From: GCA-002790365 sp964486645
GTDB lineage: Bacteria; Bacteroidota; Ignavibacteria; Ignavibacteriales; Ignavibacteriaceae
Length of the DNA: 59,744 nucleotides
Assembly: GCA_964486645.1 (NCBI GenBank)
Contig: CAZAOG010000006.1
Coordinates: forward strand, 1-59,744
Direction of reading: 5' to 3'
Below are positions 27,839 to 36,814 of this stretch, piece after piece (position 1 is the stretch's first letter; every line of letters starts with the position of its first letter). The notes beneath the pieces were generated by a model, which saw nothing but the letters and a program-made list of their open reading frames with translations, was not told where the DNA came from and did no database searches. The translations under genes were made by a program, and so were the position numbers.

Positions 27839-28765
27839 TTATTTAACCAATTTAGCTTCGAAGAAATTGACGGTTTCTTTTAATCCGTCTTCCAATTTTG
27901 TTGCAGGCCGCCAATTAAATTTTTTATAAAATTTGTCCGATGTAATAACGCTTCTCAATTGCTCGCCCGGAGCAGCCGGTCCGTGTTTTTCAATTTGTCC
28001 GTTATTTATAATTTTATTCAATGTGTTAAATATTTCATTAACGTTTGTCTCTATTCCCGTACCGACATTTAATGTATCCGGCTCTTTGTCTTCAAGCACT
28101 TTAACATTAGCATTGACTACGTCTTTTACAAATACATAGTCTCTTGTCTGCGTGCCGTCTCCGTTGATAACGGGTTGTTCTCCGGCAAGCAGTTTGCTTG
28201 AAAATATTGCAATTACACCTGCTTCTCCGAACGGATTTTGTCTGGGTCCGTAAATGTTCGCATATCTTAATATTGAATAATTAAGTCCGTACTGTTTGTT
28301 GTAGAAGAATAAATATTTTTCAACGGCTAATTTTGAAATACCGTAGGGAGAGAGCGGGGAAGTCGGATGTTTTTCATCTGCCGGAAAATACTCCTGTTCT
28401 CCGTATACCGCGCCGCCGGTTGAAGAAAAAATAAATTTTTTTACACCGTTTTTTACGGAATTCTGCAATAAATTTAAGGTACCGATTATATTGGTATTTG
28501 CATCGAATATCGGATCGGCTACGCTTTTTCTCACATCCATTTGCGCTGCGTGGTGATTAACCACGTCAAAATGCTGATTCTCGAATAATTCATTCAATGA
28601 TTTATCGCAGATATCGGCTTTAATAAAAGTCGCCTTAGGATTAACATTTTCTTCAAATCCCGATGAAAGATTATCCAAAATAAAAACATCGTGACCAAGG
28701 TTTATATATTCATCTGCTATGTGCGAAGCAATAAAACCGGCTCCGCCCGTAATTAGAATTTTCAT
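27839..28765 (-). CDS. NAD-dependent sugar-nucleotide epimerase (GalE-like)
   Basis: A 308-residue extended short-chain dehydrogenase. The NAD-binding motif GGAGFIAS lies at 7-14, the DNLSSG motif at 31-36, the catalytic Ser/Thr in FSSTGG (S115/T116) and Y141-x3-K145 in SPYGISK. ANIYGPRQNP and a C-terminal NVGTG segment are typical of UDP-glucose/GlcNAc 4-epimerases. It supplies a nucleotide sugar for cell-surface glycans; which sugar cannot be told. It lies three bases after nadD and 45 bp before meaB on the same strand. Confidence 0.85.
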   Translation of the reverse strand: MKILITGGAGFIASHIADEYINLGHDVFILDNLSSGFEENVNPKATFIKADICDKSLNELFENQHFDVVNHHAAQMDVRKSVADPIFDANTNIIGTLNLLQNSVKNGVKKFIFSSTGGAVYGEQEYFPADEKHPTSPLSPYGISKLAVEKYLFFYNKQYGLNYSILRYANIYGPRQNPFGEAGVIAIFSSKLLAGEQPVINGDGTQTRDYVFVKDVVNANVKVLEDKEPDTLNVGTGIETNVNEIFNTLNKIINNGQIEKHGPAAPGEQLRSVITSDKFYKKFNWRPATKLEDGLKETVNFFEAKLVK

Positions 28766-28768
28766 AAA

Positions 28769-29347
28769 TTATTTTTCCATGTAAAGATTATTTGTATAAA
28801 TATAACGCCTTACTTTTTCCGTAACTAAAAAATTAATGGGCTGATTGTTTTGAACCCTCCTCCTAATATCGGTCGCGCTAATGTCAATTTTCGGAGAATT
28901 TAAATATACAACAGATTTTGCAAATTTGTTTTCTTTTTGAGCGGCATGAATATCTCTTTTTAAAACTAAGACGGTAGAAAGTTGAATTATTTCTTCCGGT
29001 TGTTTCCATGTATCTAATTTTAAAAAGTTATCTTCTCCAATTATCAGTTCCAACTTTTCGTATTTATTTTTTAAGTATTGAAGGGTATTGATTGTGTATG
29101 AGATGCCGTCGTTTTGCACTTCGTAATCGGAGGATTCAAAATAAGGGATATCTGTGATTGCCAATTTTATCATTTCCATTCTGTGTTTACCGTCGGCAGA
29201 AGTTACATTTGTTTTGTGAGGTGAAATTTTGCACGGAATAAAAATAATCTTTTCAAGGTTCCTGTTTTCCAATACGTATTGGGCACAGATTAAATGTCCC
29301 AAATGGATCGGATCGAATGTTCCGCCTAAAATACCCACAGCTTTCAT
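28769..29347 (-). CDS. nadD: nicotinate-nucleotide adenylyltransferase
   Basis: A 192-residue NadD with the nucleotidyltransferase motif GGTFDPIHLGH at 8-18 and the C-terminal SATDIRRR motif, plus IGEDNFLKLDTWKQPEEI in the middle as in the family. It makes deamido-NAD from nicotinate mononucleotide and ATP. Its ATG overlaps the stop of the DUF2064-like gene by four bases and it is three bases from the epimerase gene, so it sits inside a tight operon. Confidence 0.95.
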   Translation of the reverse strand: MKAVGILGGTFDPIHLGHLICAQYVLENRNLEKIIFIPCKISPHKTNVTSADGKHRMEMIKLAITDIPYFESSDYEVQNDGISYTINTLQYLKNKYEKLELIIGEDNFLKLDTWKQPEEIIQLSTVLVLKRDIHAAQKENKFAKSVVYLNSPKIDISATDIRRRVQNNQPINFLVTEKVRRYIYTNNLYMEK

Positions 29348-30027
29348 TTTAAAAGTGCCTTATATTCAATAAAAAGATTTGTAAAATTTTCGTGAATTTC
29401 TTCGGAGCAAAAATTTTCACTTTCTCTGTTTGAGAGTAAAACATACAGATCTTTGAAGTCGTTTGTACTTTCAATTTTCAATAAATTATTAAAAATAAAG
29501 TAATAAACATTATTTGTTTGAACGCTTTTTAAAAACTCATCAAAATTAAAATTTGCTGCGGAAAAATATTCAAATAATTGGTCATCTAAAAAATTAGTGC
29601 CGAGATAACATATTCTGTTATCAATTGTTTTACCGATCACCAAGCAATTGCCTTCGTCGGAAAGTAAATCGAACGCACGATTTATATCCTCCGCTGAAAA
29701 ACCGATAGTATCGGGGAATAATAATAAAACCCTTCTACATTCTTCTGAATTTATATCGAGAAGTTTTTCATAAATATTTTCTTCCGACGAATAATCAATT
29801 ATTTCAAACGGGTAAGATAAATGTTCAACTATTTCCGAATATGAGCGTTCGGGAGTTAAAACAAATTTTCTTGCAGCTTCAACTTTACCTATTTGTTCGG
29901 CGGCATTATTAAACAGATTTGTAAATAGCTGATTCCTATCATTTTCGGTAATCGGAGAAAAGTTATTTGTCTTTTGTCCTGAATTACTATCGGAGACTAT
30001 GTAAAATAAGCAGGCTTTATTGTTCAT
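29344..30027 (-). CDS. divergent DUF2064 (CofC-like nucleotidyl/glycosyltransferase fold) protein
   Basis: A 227-residue soluble protein. The pattern of DUF2064/TIGR04282 is recognisable: a start strand (ACLFYIVSD), VLLLFPDTIGFSAEDINRAF in the place of the usual 'GsDcP.l....i..A' motif, then CLVIGKTIDNRICYLGTN for the 'DGGYyLiGl' segment, and a C-terminal ESTNDFKDLY. The usual Lys-Thr-Arg substrate motif and the metal-binding Asp are not clear, so activity is doubtful. It overlaps both neighbours by four bases (prsW upstream, nadD downstream), so it is a genuine translated gene. Confidence 0.5.
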   Translation of the reverse strand: MNNKACLFYIVSDSNSGQKTNNFSPITENDRNQLFTNLFNNAAEQIGKVEAARKFVLTPERSYSEIVEHLSYPFEIIDYSSEENIYEKLLDINSEECRRVLLLFPDTIGFSAEDINRAFDLLSDEGNCLVIGKTIDNRICYLGTNFLDDQLFEYFSAANFNFDEFLKSVQTNNVYYFIFNNLLKIESTNDFKDLYVLLSNRESENFCSEEIHENFTNLFIEYKALLK

Positions 30028-30977
30028 TTACTTAAATTTTCACCCAATAAATTTTTTATAAAATTTCTATAATGTTCTACTTCTTTTTCGTAGAATAATT
30101 TACTCTTTCCTACCGAATTTTTGTGCTGCAGTTTTCTAAACGCAAGAGTAGTTGCGGCTTTAGTATAAGATTTTCTGATATTTTCTTCAATCCATCCTTT
30201 TTTAGTCCGCTGAACGGAATTCAAAATTTTGAGATGAGTTTCGGGTATCAGTCCCAAAGCAACTTCTCCTTTTAATTCGGTAAAAATTATCTTCTTTTCT
30301 CTGTTCAACGAAATTGAAAAAATTACAATAAAGATAGCGACGGTAATTATCAGGAACAAAAAACCAAGCAAAGCCGTTGATTCAAAGCTAACGGTTATAT
30401 TCCAAACAAAGTGAATAAAAATTGCATCGAACAAACCAATCAACGCATAAAATATTTTGCTTTTGGTAGATTTGAATTTAGAATATCCCAACATTGCGCC
30501 AAATGTTGCCGTAGCTACTCCGTGCATAACAGCGGAGAATAGAGTTCTTATTAAAACTATAGTTAACCACTGTGAAAGTGTATCGGTATAAGTAATAAAA
30601 TATAGAAAATTTTCTGTCATTCCAAAACCCAAACCGATGGCACCGCCGTAAATAATCCCGTCGGTTAAATTATCGAATTTTATATTTTTTATCGTAAATA
30701 AAAGGAAGGCTCCTTTTGTAATTTCTTCGACTAAGGGTGCAGCAAAAAAAGTTTGGGTCTGTTCCATTATCTGCGAATCTTGGACAAACATACTTAAAAG
30801 TTTTAGAAGATAATTTGTACCGATATAAGCTAAAAAAATAGCCCCGACAGCACCCCAAAAATAGTTTAACAGAACCAGACCAAACGGTTCCCTGTCATAT
30901 CTGTCAAATTGCCAAATTAGTAACAAATAAATTATCATAGGTACAACGGCAATAACAGCTGATACAATAATTATCAA
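30024..30977 (-). CDS. prsW: PrsW-family intramembrane glutamic protease
   Basis: A 317-residue multi-pass membrane protein with the PrsW motifs: VEEITKG (catalytic E84/E85), GFGMTENFLYF, the His in VMHGVAT and the His in FIHFVWN. Hydrophobic helices run from 1 to about 225 and a basic cytoplasmic tail of about 90 residues follows. PrsW-type proteases cleave membrane-bound regulators such as anti-sigma factors, but the target here is unknown. It is first in the minus-strand operon that continues through nadD. Confidence 0.85.
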   Translation of the reverse strand: MIIIVSAVIAVVPMIIYLLLIWQFDRYDREPFGLVLLNYFWGAVGAIFLAYIGTNYLLKLLSMFVQDSQIMEQTQTFFAAPLVEEITKGAFLLFTIKNIKFDNLTDGIIYGGAIGLGFGMTENFLYFITYTDTLSQWLTIVLIRTLFSAVMHGVATATFGAMLGYSKFKSTKSKIFYALIGLFDAIFIHFVWNITVSFESTALLGFLFLIITVAIFIVIFSISLNREKKIIFTELKGEVALGLIPETHLKILNSVQRTKKGWIEENIRKSYTKAATTLAFRKLQHKNSVGKSKLFYEKEVEHYRNFIKNLLGENLSK

Positions 30978-31302
30978 TACTTATCCTTTTAGATAATATG
31001 AAATTGTTAAAAATTTTATGAATTTTAATTATAATTTATTAAAGTTCAATATAAAAAATAGAATTTTACTACATTATTTTGCAGAACTAAAGTTAGCTTT
31101 CCAATAAAAACGAATCGGCGATTCTCTCTTTTATTTCAACGTTTTGGACGGATGTGAGTTTCGATACTAATTTTAGTTTTCTATCGACGCCAAATTGCCC
31201 TTAAGTGCTTGTAAAAGCTGATTTTTATTATTTGTAAATTTGATTATAAAACATACTATATTTATATTTTGACTTCTTTTTGCTTAATTTTTGGTTAAAA
31301 TT
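30978..31302. other. divergent intergenic region, prsW / DUF177
   Basis: 325 bp between two divergent transcripts, so it should hold both promoters. I cannot fix either with confidence. A perfect six-base dyad, GAATCGGCGATTC at 31112-31124, is the only ordered element I see and could be an operator. No small gene or RNA is evident. Confidence 0.35.
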
Positions 31303-31803
31303 ATGGTAATTCAAATTTCAAATCTGAGCGACGGAGAATATCATTTTAGTTTTAACGAAAAGGCAGAAGGAATTGGATTATCGGAGCCTTTTTTTGGTAA
31401 TATTATTGTTGAATCTTTACTCCAAAAATCAAGAAGGCAGATAATTCTAAATTCAAAAATAGAAACTAATGTAAATTTTGAATGTGACAGATGCGGTATT
31501 GAATTTGAACGTATATTGGCCAACGAATATAAGTTAGTATATATGTTTGACTCGGAAATAAATGATGACGACGAAGGTGATATTAAGTTTTTATCGTTTA
31601 ATGCCGATAAGATAGATATAACCCGGGACGTAATAGATTATGCACAATTATCAATACCGATGAAAAAATTGTGTAAAGAAGAATGTAAAGGTTTATGTAT
31701 TCATTGCGGGAAAAATTTGAATGAAGGAAGCTGTAGCTGCAGCAAAAATAAAATAGACCCAAGATGGCTTCCCTTGGAAAAGTTAAAAAAAAATGTTAAT
31801 TAA
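31303..31803 (+). CDS. yceD: DUF177/YceD family protein
   Basis: A 166-residue protein of the DUF177 (YceD) family, normally encoded just before rpmF as it is here. I use ATG 31303 (MVIQISNLSDGEYHF); an in-frame TTG at 31291 would add four residues. Metal-binding cysteines are visible: CDRCG near the middle and CKEECKGLCIHCG plus CSC near the C-terminus, as in the zinc-containing branch. The family is linked to 23S rRNA accumulation in bacteria and plants. The rpmF gene follows 18 bp later. Confidence 0.88.
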   Translation: MVIQISNLSDGEYHFSFNEKAEGIGLSEPFFGNIIVESLLQKSRRQIILNSKIETNVNFECDRCGIEFERILANEYKLVYMFDSEINDDDEGDIKFLSFNADKIDITRDVIDYAQLSIPMKKLCKEECKGLCIHCGKNLNEGSCSCSKNKIDPRWLPLEKLKKNVN

Positions 31804-31821
31804 AAAATAATCGGAATATAA

Positions 31822-32004
31822 ATGGCACATCCAAAACGTAAAACATCTAAGAGTAGAAGAGATAAACGTAGAACACATTATAAAGCAACCGCACCGACTT
31901 TGAGTACTTGTTCCAATTGCGGCGAAATGAAAATGGCACATCGTGCCTGTCCATCTTGTGGATATTATAATGACCGCTCTATGTTTATTCCGAAATCCGA
32001 ATAA
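31822..32004 (+). CDS. rpmF: 50S ribosomal protein L32
   Basis: A 60-residue protein with the L32 start MAHPKRKTSKSRRDKRR and a zinc ribbon CSNCG ... CPSCG, so it is the zinc-binding (C+) form. Gene order DUF177-rpmF-plsX-fabH is conserved across many bacteria. It lies 15 bp before plsX. Confidence 0.97.
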   Translation: MAHPKRKTSKSRRDKRRTHYKATAPTLSTCSNCGEMKMAHRACPSCGYYNDRSMFIPKSE

Positions 32005-32019
32005 AAATATAATTTATTA

Positions 32020-33054
32020 ATGGATACAATCCGTACTAACGATTCTAAATGCAGGATAGTTGTTGATGCAATGGGGGGAGATTATTCTCCGCCTAATGCT
32101 ATACTGGGTTCTATTCAGGCTCTTGAAGAGTCCGATGAATTTGAACTTTATCTTGTAGGTAAAACAGAAGAAATAAAAAAAGTTTTAACCGATAATAATC
32201 TTTCCTTTGACGAAGACAAAATTATTCACGCCGAAGAAGTAATTGAGATGGGCGAAAAACCCACTCAAGCTCTTAAACAAAAACCGAATTCTTCCATTGT
32301 TGTGGGTGCCAAATTTTTACGCGAAGATAAGGCGGATGCATTTATAAGCGCCGGCGATACAGGTGCGGTTATGGCAGCTTCAACACTGATAATCGGCAGA
32401 ATTAAAGGAGTGGGAAGACCGACAATAAGTGTCTCAATGCCTAATGAATCCGGGATATGTAATTTATTTGATGTGGGTGCAAGTGTGGATTCTAAGCCGA
32501 GGCATTTGCTTGAATATGCTATTATGGGCAGTATTTATACCGAAGAGATAAACGGTATAAAAAATCCTTCCGTCGGTTTGTTAAATGTAGGTAGAGAAGA
32601 AGGTAAAGGGAACGAAGTTTCCATTGCCGCCGCAGAACTTATAAAGAAGACTAACCTGAATTTTATCGGTAACGTTGAAGGTAATGATATATTTAAAGGA
32701 ACTGCAAATGTAATAGTTTGCGACGGATTTGTCGGAAATATTTTAATAAAATTCGGCGAAGGTGTTCTAAGTTTATTTAAACACAGATTTAAAGAATTAG
32801 CCGCTGAAAGTTTAATTAATAAAATTAAAATAGGTTTTGTAAGAAGTACTATGAGGGAAGCATTAAAAGATTTCGATTACGAAACACACGGCGGTGCTCC
32901 TTTATTGGGAATAAACAAAATCAGCATAATCGGTCATGGGTCCAGTTCGCCGAAGGCTATTAAAAATATGGTCTTGCGTGCAATTGAAATTCACAAAAAA
33001 AATGTAATTGAAAAAATTAGTAACTCCATAAAACAATACTCAAACTTAAACTAA
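32020..33054 (+). CDS. plsX: phosphate acyltransferase PlsX
   Basis: A 344-residue PlsX, normal length, with the N-terminal VDAMGGDYSPP, the ISAGDTGAVMA core and the C-terminal NKISIIGHGSSSPKAI. It makes acyl-phosphate from acyl-ACP for the PlsY step of phospholipid synthesis. It lies between rpmF and fabH with short spacers, in one lipid/ribosome operon. Confidence 0.96.
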   Translation: MDTIRTNDSKCRIVVDAMGGDYSPPNAILGSIQALEESDEFELYLVGKTEEIKKVLTDNNLSFDEDKIIHAEEVIEMGEKPTQALKQKPNSSIVVGAKFLREDKADAFISAGDTGAVMAASTLIIGRIKGVGRPTISVSMPNESGICNLFDVGASVDSKPRHLLEYAIMGSIYTEEINGIKNPSVGLLNVGREEGKGNEVSIAAAELIKKTNLNFIGNVEGNDIFKGTANVIVCDGFVGNILIKFGEGVLSLFKHRFKELAAESLINKIKIGFVRSTMREALKDFDYETHGGAPLLGINKISIIGHGSSSPKAIKNMVLRAIEIHKKNVIEKISNSIKQYSNLN

Positions 33055-33066
33055 ATCGGATATCGA

Positions 33067-34065
33067 ATGGCAGACAGAAAAATCAGTGCAGTAATAACCG
33101 GGGTTGGAATGTATGTTCCGGATAAAATTTTAGATAACGCATATTTTGAATCTATTGTAGATACCAATGACGAATGGATAAGAACCAGAACGGGTATTTC
33201 GGAAAGAAGAAAATTAGAAAACGGTGCTACAAGTTATTTGGCGGCAAAAGCAGCAGAAGACCTTTTAAAAACAAGAAATATTTCAGCCGAAGAAATTGAC
33301 GTTATTATAGTTGCTACCGTTACTCCCGATATGTTATTCCCGGCTACCGCTTGTTTGGTGCAGGAAAGGTTGGGAGCAAAAAACGCTTGGGGTTTCGATC
33401 TGTCGGCTGCTTGTTCCGGTTTTTTATTTGCTTTTCAAACCGGCTGTTCTTTGGTTGAATCCGGGAAGTACAAAAAAGTATTGGTAATCGGTGCAGATAA
33501 AATGACTTCGATTGTAGATTACACCGACAGAAATAACTGTATTTTATTCGGTGATGCCGGTGCAGCTGTATTATTGGAACCCACGGAAAATACTTCCGTC
33601 GGATTCCAAGATGCCTTATTACGCATCGACGGAAGCGGTAAAGAAAGTCTGAATATGAAAGGCGGTGGAAGTTTGAATCCTCCTTCTCACGAAACCGTAG
33701 ACAAAGGAATGCACTATATTTATCAAGACGGAAAAACGGTGTTTAAATTTGCAGTAAAAGGTATGGCGGATATTGCTTATGACATTTTGAAGAAAAACGG
33801 ATTGAGTTCGGATGATATTGCTTATTTGGTTCCCCATCAGGCTAATTTAAGAATTATAAATTCTACCGCAGACAGATTAGGACTGGATAGAGAAAAAGTA
33901 ATGATAAATATTAACAAATACGGCAATACTACGGCTGCAACAATTCCTCTTTGTCTTGTTGAGTACTATAGAGAAGGTAAATTGAAGAAAGGTGATAAAA
34001 TAATATTGGCCGCTTTCGGGGCAGGATATACCTGGGGCGCAATATATTTAGTTTGGGATATGTAG
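33067..34065 (+). CDS. fabH: beta-ketoacyl-ACP synthase III
   Basis: A 332-residue FabH with the catalytic triad C116 (LSAACSGF), H257 (VPHQAN) and N287 (KYGNTTAA). The nucleotide-end motif DTNDEWIRTRTGI is also present. It condenses acetyl- or branched acyl-CoA with malonyl-ACP to start fatty acid synthesis. It starts 12 bp after plsX and is followed by fabD after 20 bp. Confidence 0.97.
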   Translation: MADRKISAVITGVGMYVPDKILDNAYFESIVDTNDEWIRTRTGISERRKLENGATSYLAAKAAEDLLKTRNISAEEIDVIIVATVTPDMLFPATACLVQERLGAKNAWGFDLSAACSGFLFAFQTGCSLVESGKYKKVLVIGADKMTSIVDYTDRNNCILFGDAGAAVLLEPTENTSVGFQDALLRIDGSGKESLNMKGGGSLNPPSHETVDKGMHYIYQDGKTVFKFAVKGMADIAYDILKKNGLSSDDIAYLVPHQANLRIINSTADRLGLDREKVMININKYGNTTAATIPLCLVEYYREGKLKKGDKIILAAFGAGYTWGAIYLVWDM

Positions 34066-34085
34066 TTAAATTATTTAAATGAATT

Positions 34086-35000
34086 ATGGCAAAAGTAGGA
34101 TTTCTTTTCCCCGGGCAAGGCGCTCAATATATCGGTATGACAAAAGACCTTTACGAAAATTCCGTAGAGGTTAGAGAAATGATTAAAACTGCCGACGACG
34201 TTTTGAATATCAATTTATCTGATATTATGTTTAACGGACCGGCTGATAAATTAAAACAAACGGAATATACTCAGCCCGCAATATTTTTACACAGCGTTGT
34301 GCTAAGCAGTCTGGCAAGATTATTAGACCCTGTAGCAGCAGCCGGGCATTCTTTGGGAGAGTACTCCGCTTTGGTAGCTGCCGGTGCAATCCAGTTTTAT
34401 GAGGCAATTCAATTGGTAAGAGCAAGAGGTATGGCAATGCAGCAGTCCGGTACCGATAATCCGGGCACAATGGCTGCCGTTATCGGTTTAACTCCTCGGC
34501 AGGTAAAACAGTGTTGCGAAAAAGCTTCTTCGGTTGGAATAGTACAGCCCGCTAATTTTAACTCACCCGGACAAATTGTTATTTCCGGTTCCGTTGACGG
34601 CGTGAAAAAGGGGATGGAACTTTGCAAACAAAGCGGTGCAAGATTAGTAAAAGAACTTGTTGTCAGCGGTGCTTTCCATTCGCCTCTAATGGAATCCGCA
34701 AAAGAAAAATTAAAAATTGCTTTGGATAAAACAAACATTTATGACTCACGATTTCCCGTGTACGCAAATGTTTCCGCTAAGCCGATAACTAAAAAAGATG
34801 AAATAAAAGAAATGCTTTATCAGCAGGTTACTTCTCCGGTAAGATGGGAAGAAATTATTAATAATATGATTGCCGACGGCATAGATGAGTTTTACGAAAT
34901 AGGTCCGGGCAAAGTGCTGCAAGGTTTGGTTAAAAGAATAAATTCCGATATAAAATGCAAAGGTATTGACAAATATTCCGATCTGGAGCAATACTTGTAA
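34086..35000 (+). CDS. fabD: malonyl-CoA:ACP transacylase
   Basis: A 304-residue FabD with the FPGQGAQ start, the nucleophile motif GHSLGEYSA (S89), R115 in VRARG and H199 in SGAFHSPLM. It loads malonate onto ACP. Its stop TAA shares one base with the ATG of the next gene (TAATG at 34998-35002), so translation is coupled. Confidence 0.97.
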   Translation: MAKVGFLFPGQGAQYIGMTKDLYENSVEVREMIKTADDVLNINLSDIMFNGPADKLKQTEYTQPAIFLHSVVLSSLARLLDPVAAAGHSLGEYSALVAAGAIQFYEAIQLVRARGMAMQQSGTDNPGTMAAVIGLTPRQVKQCCEKASSVGIVQPANFNSPGQIVISGSVDGVKKGMELCKQSGARLVKELVVSGAFHSPLMESAKEKLKIALDKTNIYDSRFPVYANVSAKPITKKDEIKEMLYQQVTSPVRWEEIINNMIADGIDEFYEIGPGKVLQGLVKRINSDIKCKGIDKYSDLEQYL

Positions 35001-35596
35001 TGGCAAAAAAATTTGAGAAAGTAATTAAGGGATTAAAAATTGATCCTATTATATTTACTTTCAAATTCAATTGTGTATGTACCGGTGAGTGCTGCCATTA
35101 CGGAGTTTATACCGATTCTTTTGAAGCTAAAAGAATTTTAAGAATTAAAAATAAAGTTCTTGATTATTTTGATAGTACGCAATGTACGGATGTCGGCAAA
35201 TGGTTTGAAGAACCTGAAGAGGATGAGGATTTTGAATCCGGTATTGCAATCGGCACCGAGGTAATTGACGGTAAATGTACTTTTTTAGACGGTAACGGTT
35301 TATGCACCCTTCAAAAAATAGCGTTGGACGAGGGAAAACATAAGTGGAAGTATAAACCGCTTTATTGTATATTGTTTCCGTTAACTATTTACGAAGGTGC
35401 GCTAACCATAGATGATGAGCATATTGAAAGACTAAAAACTTGTAACACTAATCCGAATACGGAAACGACAATTTTTGAATATTGTACTGAAGAGTTAATA
35501 CATCTGCTCGGTAAAAGGGGATATTCCGAGTTAAAAAAATACAGGGAAGAATATTTAAACAAACAAAAAGTAAAGAAAAAAAATGTTAAAAAATAA
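35000..35596 (+). CDS. DUF3109 Cys-rich protein
   Basis: A 198-residue soluble protein of the DUF3109 family, related to YkgJ-type putative zinc or iron-sulphur cluster proteins. Cysteines are arranged as FNCVCTGECCHYG near residues 24-34, then KCTFLDGNGLCTL and YCILFPL. Function is unknown. It overlaps fabD by one base and fabG by fourteen, so it is locked into the fatty acid operon. Confidence 0.8.
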   Translation: MAKKFEKVIKGLKIDPIIFTFKFNCVCTGECCHYGVYTDSFEAKRILRIKNKVLDYFDSTQCTDVGKWFEEPEEDEDFESGIAIGTEVIDGKCTFLDGNGLCTLQKIALDEGKHKWKYKPLYCILFPLTIYEGALTIDDEHIERLKTCNTNPNTETTIFEYCTEELIHLLGKRGYSELKKYREEYLNKQKVKKKNVKK

Positions 35597-36323
35597 AAAT
35601 GCATTGGTCACCGGCGGAACAAGAGGAATAGGAAAAGCCATTGTAGTTGATTTGGCTTCAAACGGTTGTAATGTGGTTTTCACATACCACAGTTCGGATG
35701 AAGCGGCAAAAAATTTGGAAAAAGAATCTGAAAAATTTGGGGTTAAGATTCTTGGAATAAAAGCCGATGCTTCTAAATTTAATGAAGCGGAAAAATCAAT
35801 TAACTTTACATTGGAAAATTTTGGCAATTTGGATATTCTTGTAAACAATGCGGGGATAACAAAAGACAATCTGATTTTAAGAATGTCGGAAGAAGATTTT
35901 GATTCCGTAATTTCAGCCAATTTGAAAAGTGTGTACAACTATTCTAAATTATCTGTTCGTCAGATGATGAAACAACGTTATGGGCGAATAATAAACATTT
36001 CATCCGTTGTTGCACTAATAGGCAATCCGGGACAGGTTAATTATGTTGCATCCAAAGCAGGTGTAATAGGGTTAACAAAATCTTTGGCTCGTGAATTCGC
36101 ATCACGAAACATCACAGTTAATACTGTTGCACCGGGTTATGTAAGCACGGATATGACAAGCGACTTAAACGATGCCCAAAAAGAGGCTATTATGAGTCAA
36201 ATTCCGTTAAAACGAATCGCAGAACCTGCTGATATTGCAAAAGTAGTAACTTTTTTAGCCTCATCTTCGGCAGATTATATTACCGGACAGGTAATTGCCG
36301 TTGACGGCGGCATGACAATGTAA
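35583..36323 (+). CDS. fabG: 3-oxoacyl-ACP reductase
   Basis: A 246-residue short-chain dehydrogenase with the NADPH motif GGTRGIG (11-17), NNAG (88-91), and the catalytic S141, Y154, K158 spaced as in E. coli FabG. PG-YVSTDMT and the C-terminal GQVIAVDGGM are typical. It reduces 3-oxoacyl-ACP in each elongation cycle. The start is ATG 35583, inside the end of the DUF3109 gene. Confidence 0.95.
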   Translation: MLKNKNALVTGGTRGIGKAIVVDLASNGCNVVFTYHSSDEAAKNLEKESEKFGVKILGIKADASKFNEAEKSINFTLENFGNLDILVNNAGITKDNLILRMSEEDFDSVISANLKSVYNYSKLSVRQMMKQRYGRIINISSVVALIGNPGQVNYVASKAGVIGLTKSLAREFASRNITVNTVAPGYVSTDMTSDLNDAQKEAIMSQIPLKRIAEPADIAKVVTFLASSSADYITGQVIAVDGGMTM

Positions 36324-36335
36324 GCAATTATTTTT

Positions 36336-36365
36336 TTTGGTACATGTAGAAGCATAATAAATTTA
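36336..36365 (+). promoter_or_regulatory. candidate acpP promoter
   Basis: TTTG at 36336-36339, an 18-base spacer and TAAATTTA at 36358-36365 approximate the Bacteroidota -33/-7 boxes. They would give acpP its own transcript with a leader of about 40 bases. An AGGAG site precedes the ATG. High expression of ACP makes a separate promoter reasonable, but the match is imperfect. Confidence 0.35.
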
Positions 36366-36412
36366 TTTTTATATTAAATACAGTTAATCTAAATAATTAT
36401 AGGAGATAAAAG

Positions 36413-36646
36413 ATGGACGTTGAAGCTAAAGTTAAAGAGATTATTATTGATAAATTAGGTGTTGAAGAATCTCAAATTACACCGGAAGCTTCTTTTACAA
36501 ATGATCTCGGTGCAGATTCCTTGGATATTGTTGAACTGGTAATGGGTTTTGAGAGTGCCTTCTCAATCTCAATTCCAGACGAAGATGCTGAAAAGATCGG
36601 AACAGTTGGAGACGCAATAAACTATTTAACTGAAAAAGTTGGTTAA
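36413..36646 (+). CDS. acpP: acyl carrier protein
   Basis: A 77-residue acidic ACP with the phosphopantetheine site DLGADSLDIVEL (S36). It carries acyl chains during fatty acid synthesis. AGGAG lies just upstream, and a hairpin terminator follows. It is next to rnc without the fabF gene that usually lies between them. Confidence 0.97.
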   Translation: MDVEAKVKEIIIDKLGVEESQITPEASFTNDLGADSLDIVELVMGFESAFSISIPDEDAEKIGTVGDAINYLTEKVG

Positions 36647-36655
36647 TAAAAATAT

Positions 36656-36695
36656 ATAGCCGGAGTATTAAAACTTCGGCTATTCTCATTTTTAC
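36656..36695 (+). terminator. acpP terminator hairpin
   Basis: ATAGCCGGAGT (36656-36666) pairs with ACTTCGGCTAT (36673-36683) through one G-U pair, with a six-base loop and a moderate T-rich tail (TCTCATTTTT). It lies 10 bases after the acpP stop, so it likely ends the acpP transcript. Confidence 0.65.
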
Positions 36696-36814
36696 TACAT
36701 TAATTCCATGTATTGCTTTTCGTTTTTAATCGGATTTCATTCCTCCCCTCAAAAGCCATATACAAATACTGCATTCAAAAGTAACTATATTTATAATATC
36801 AATGAGGCTGTATT

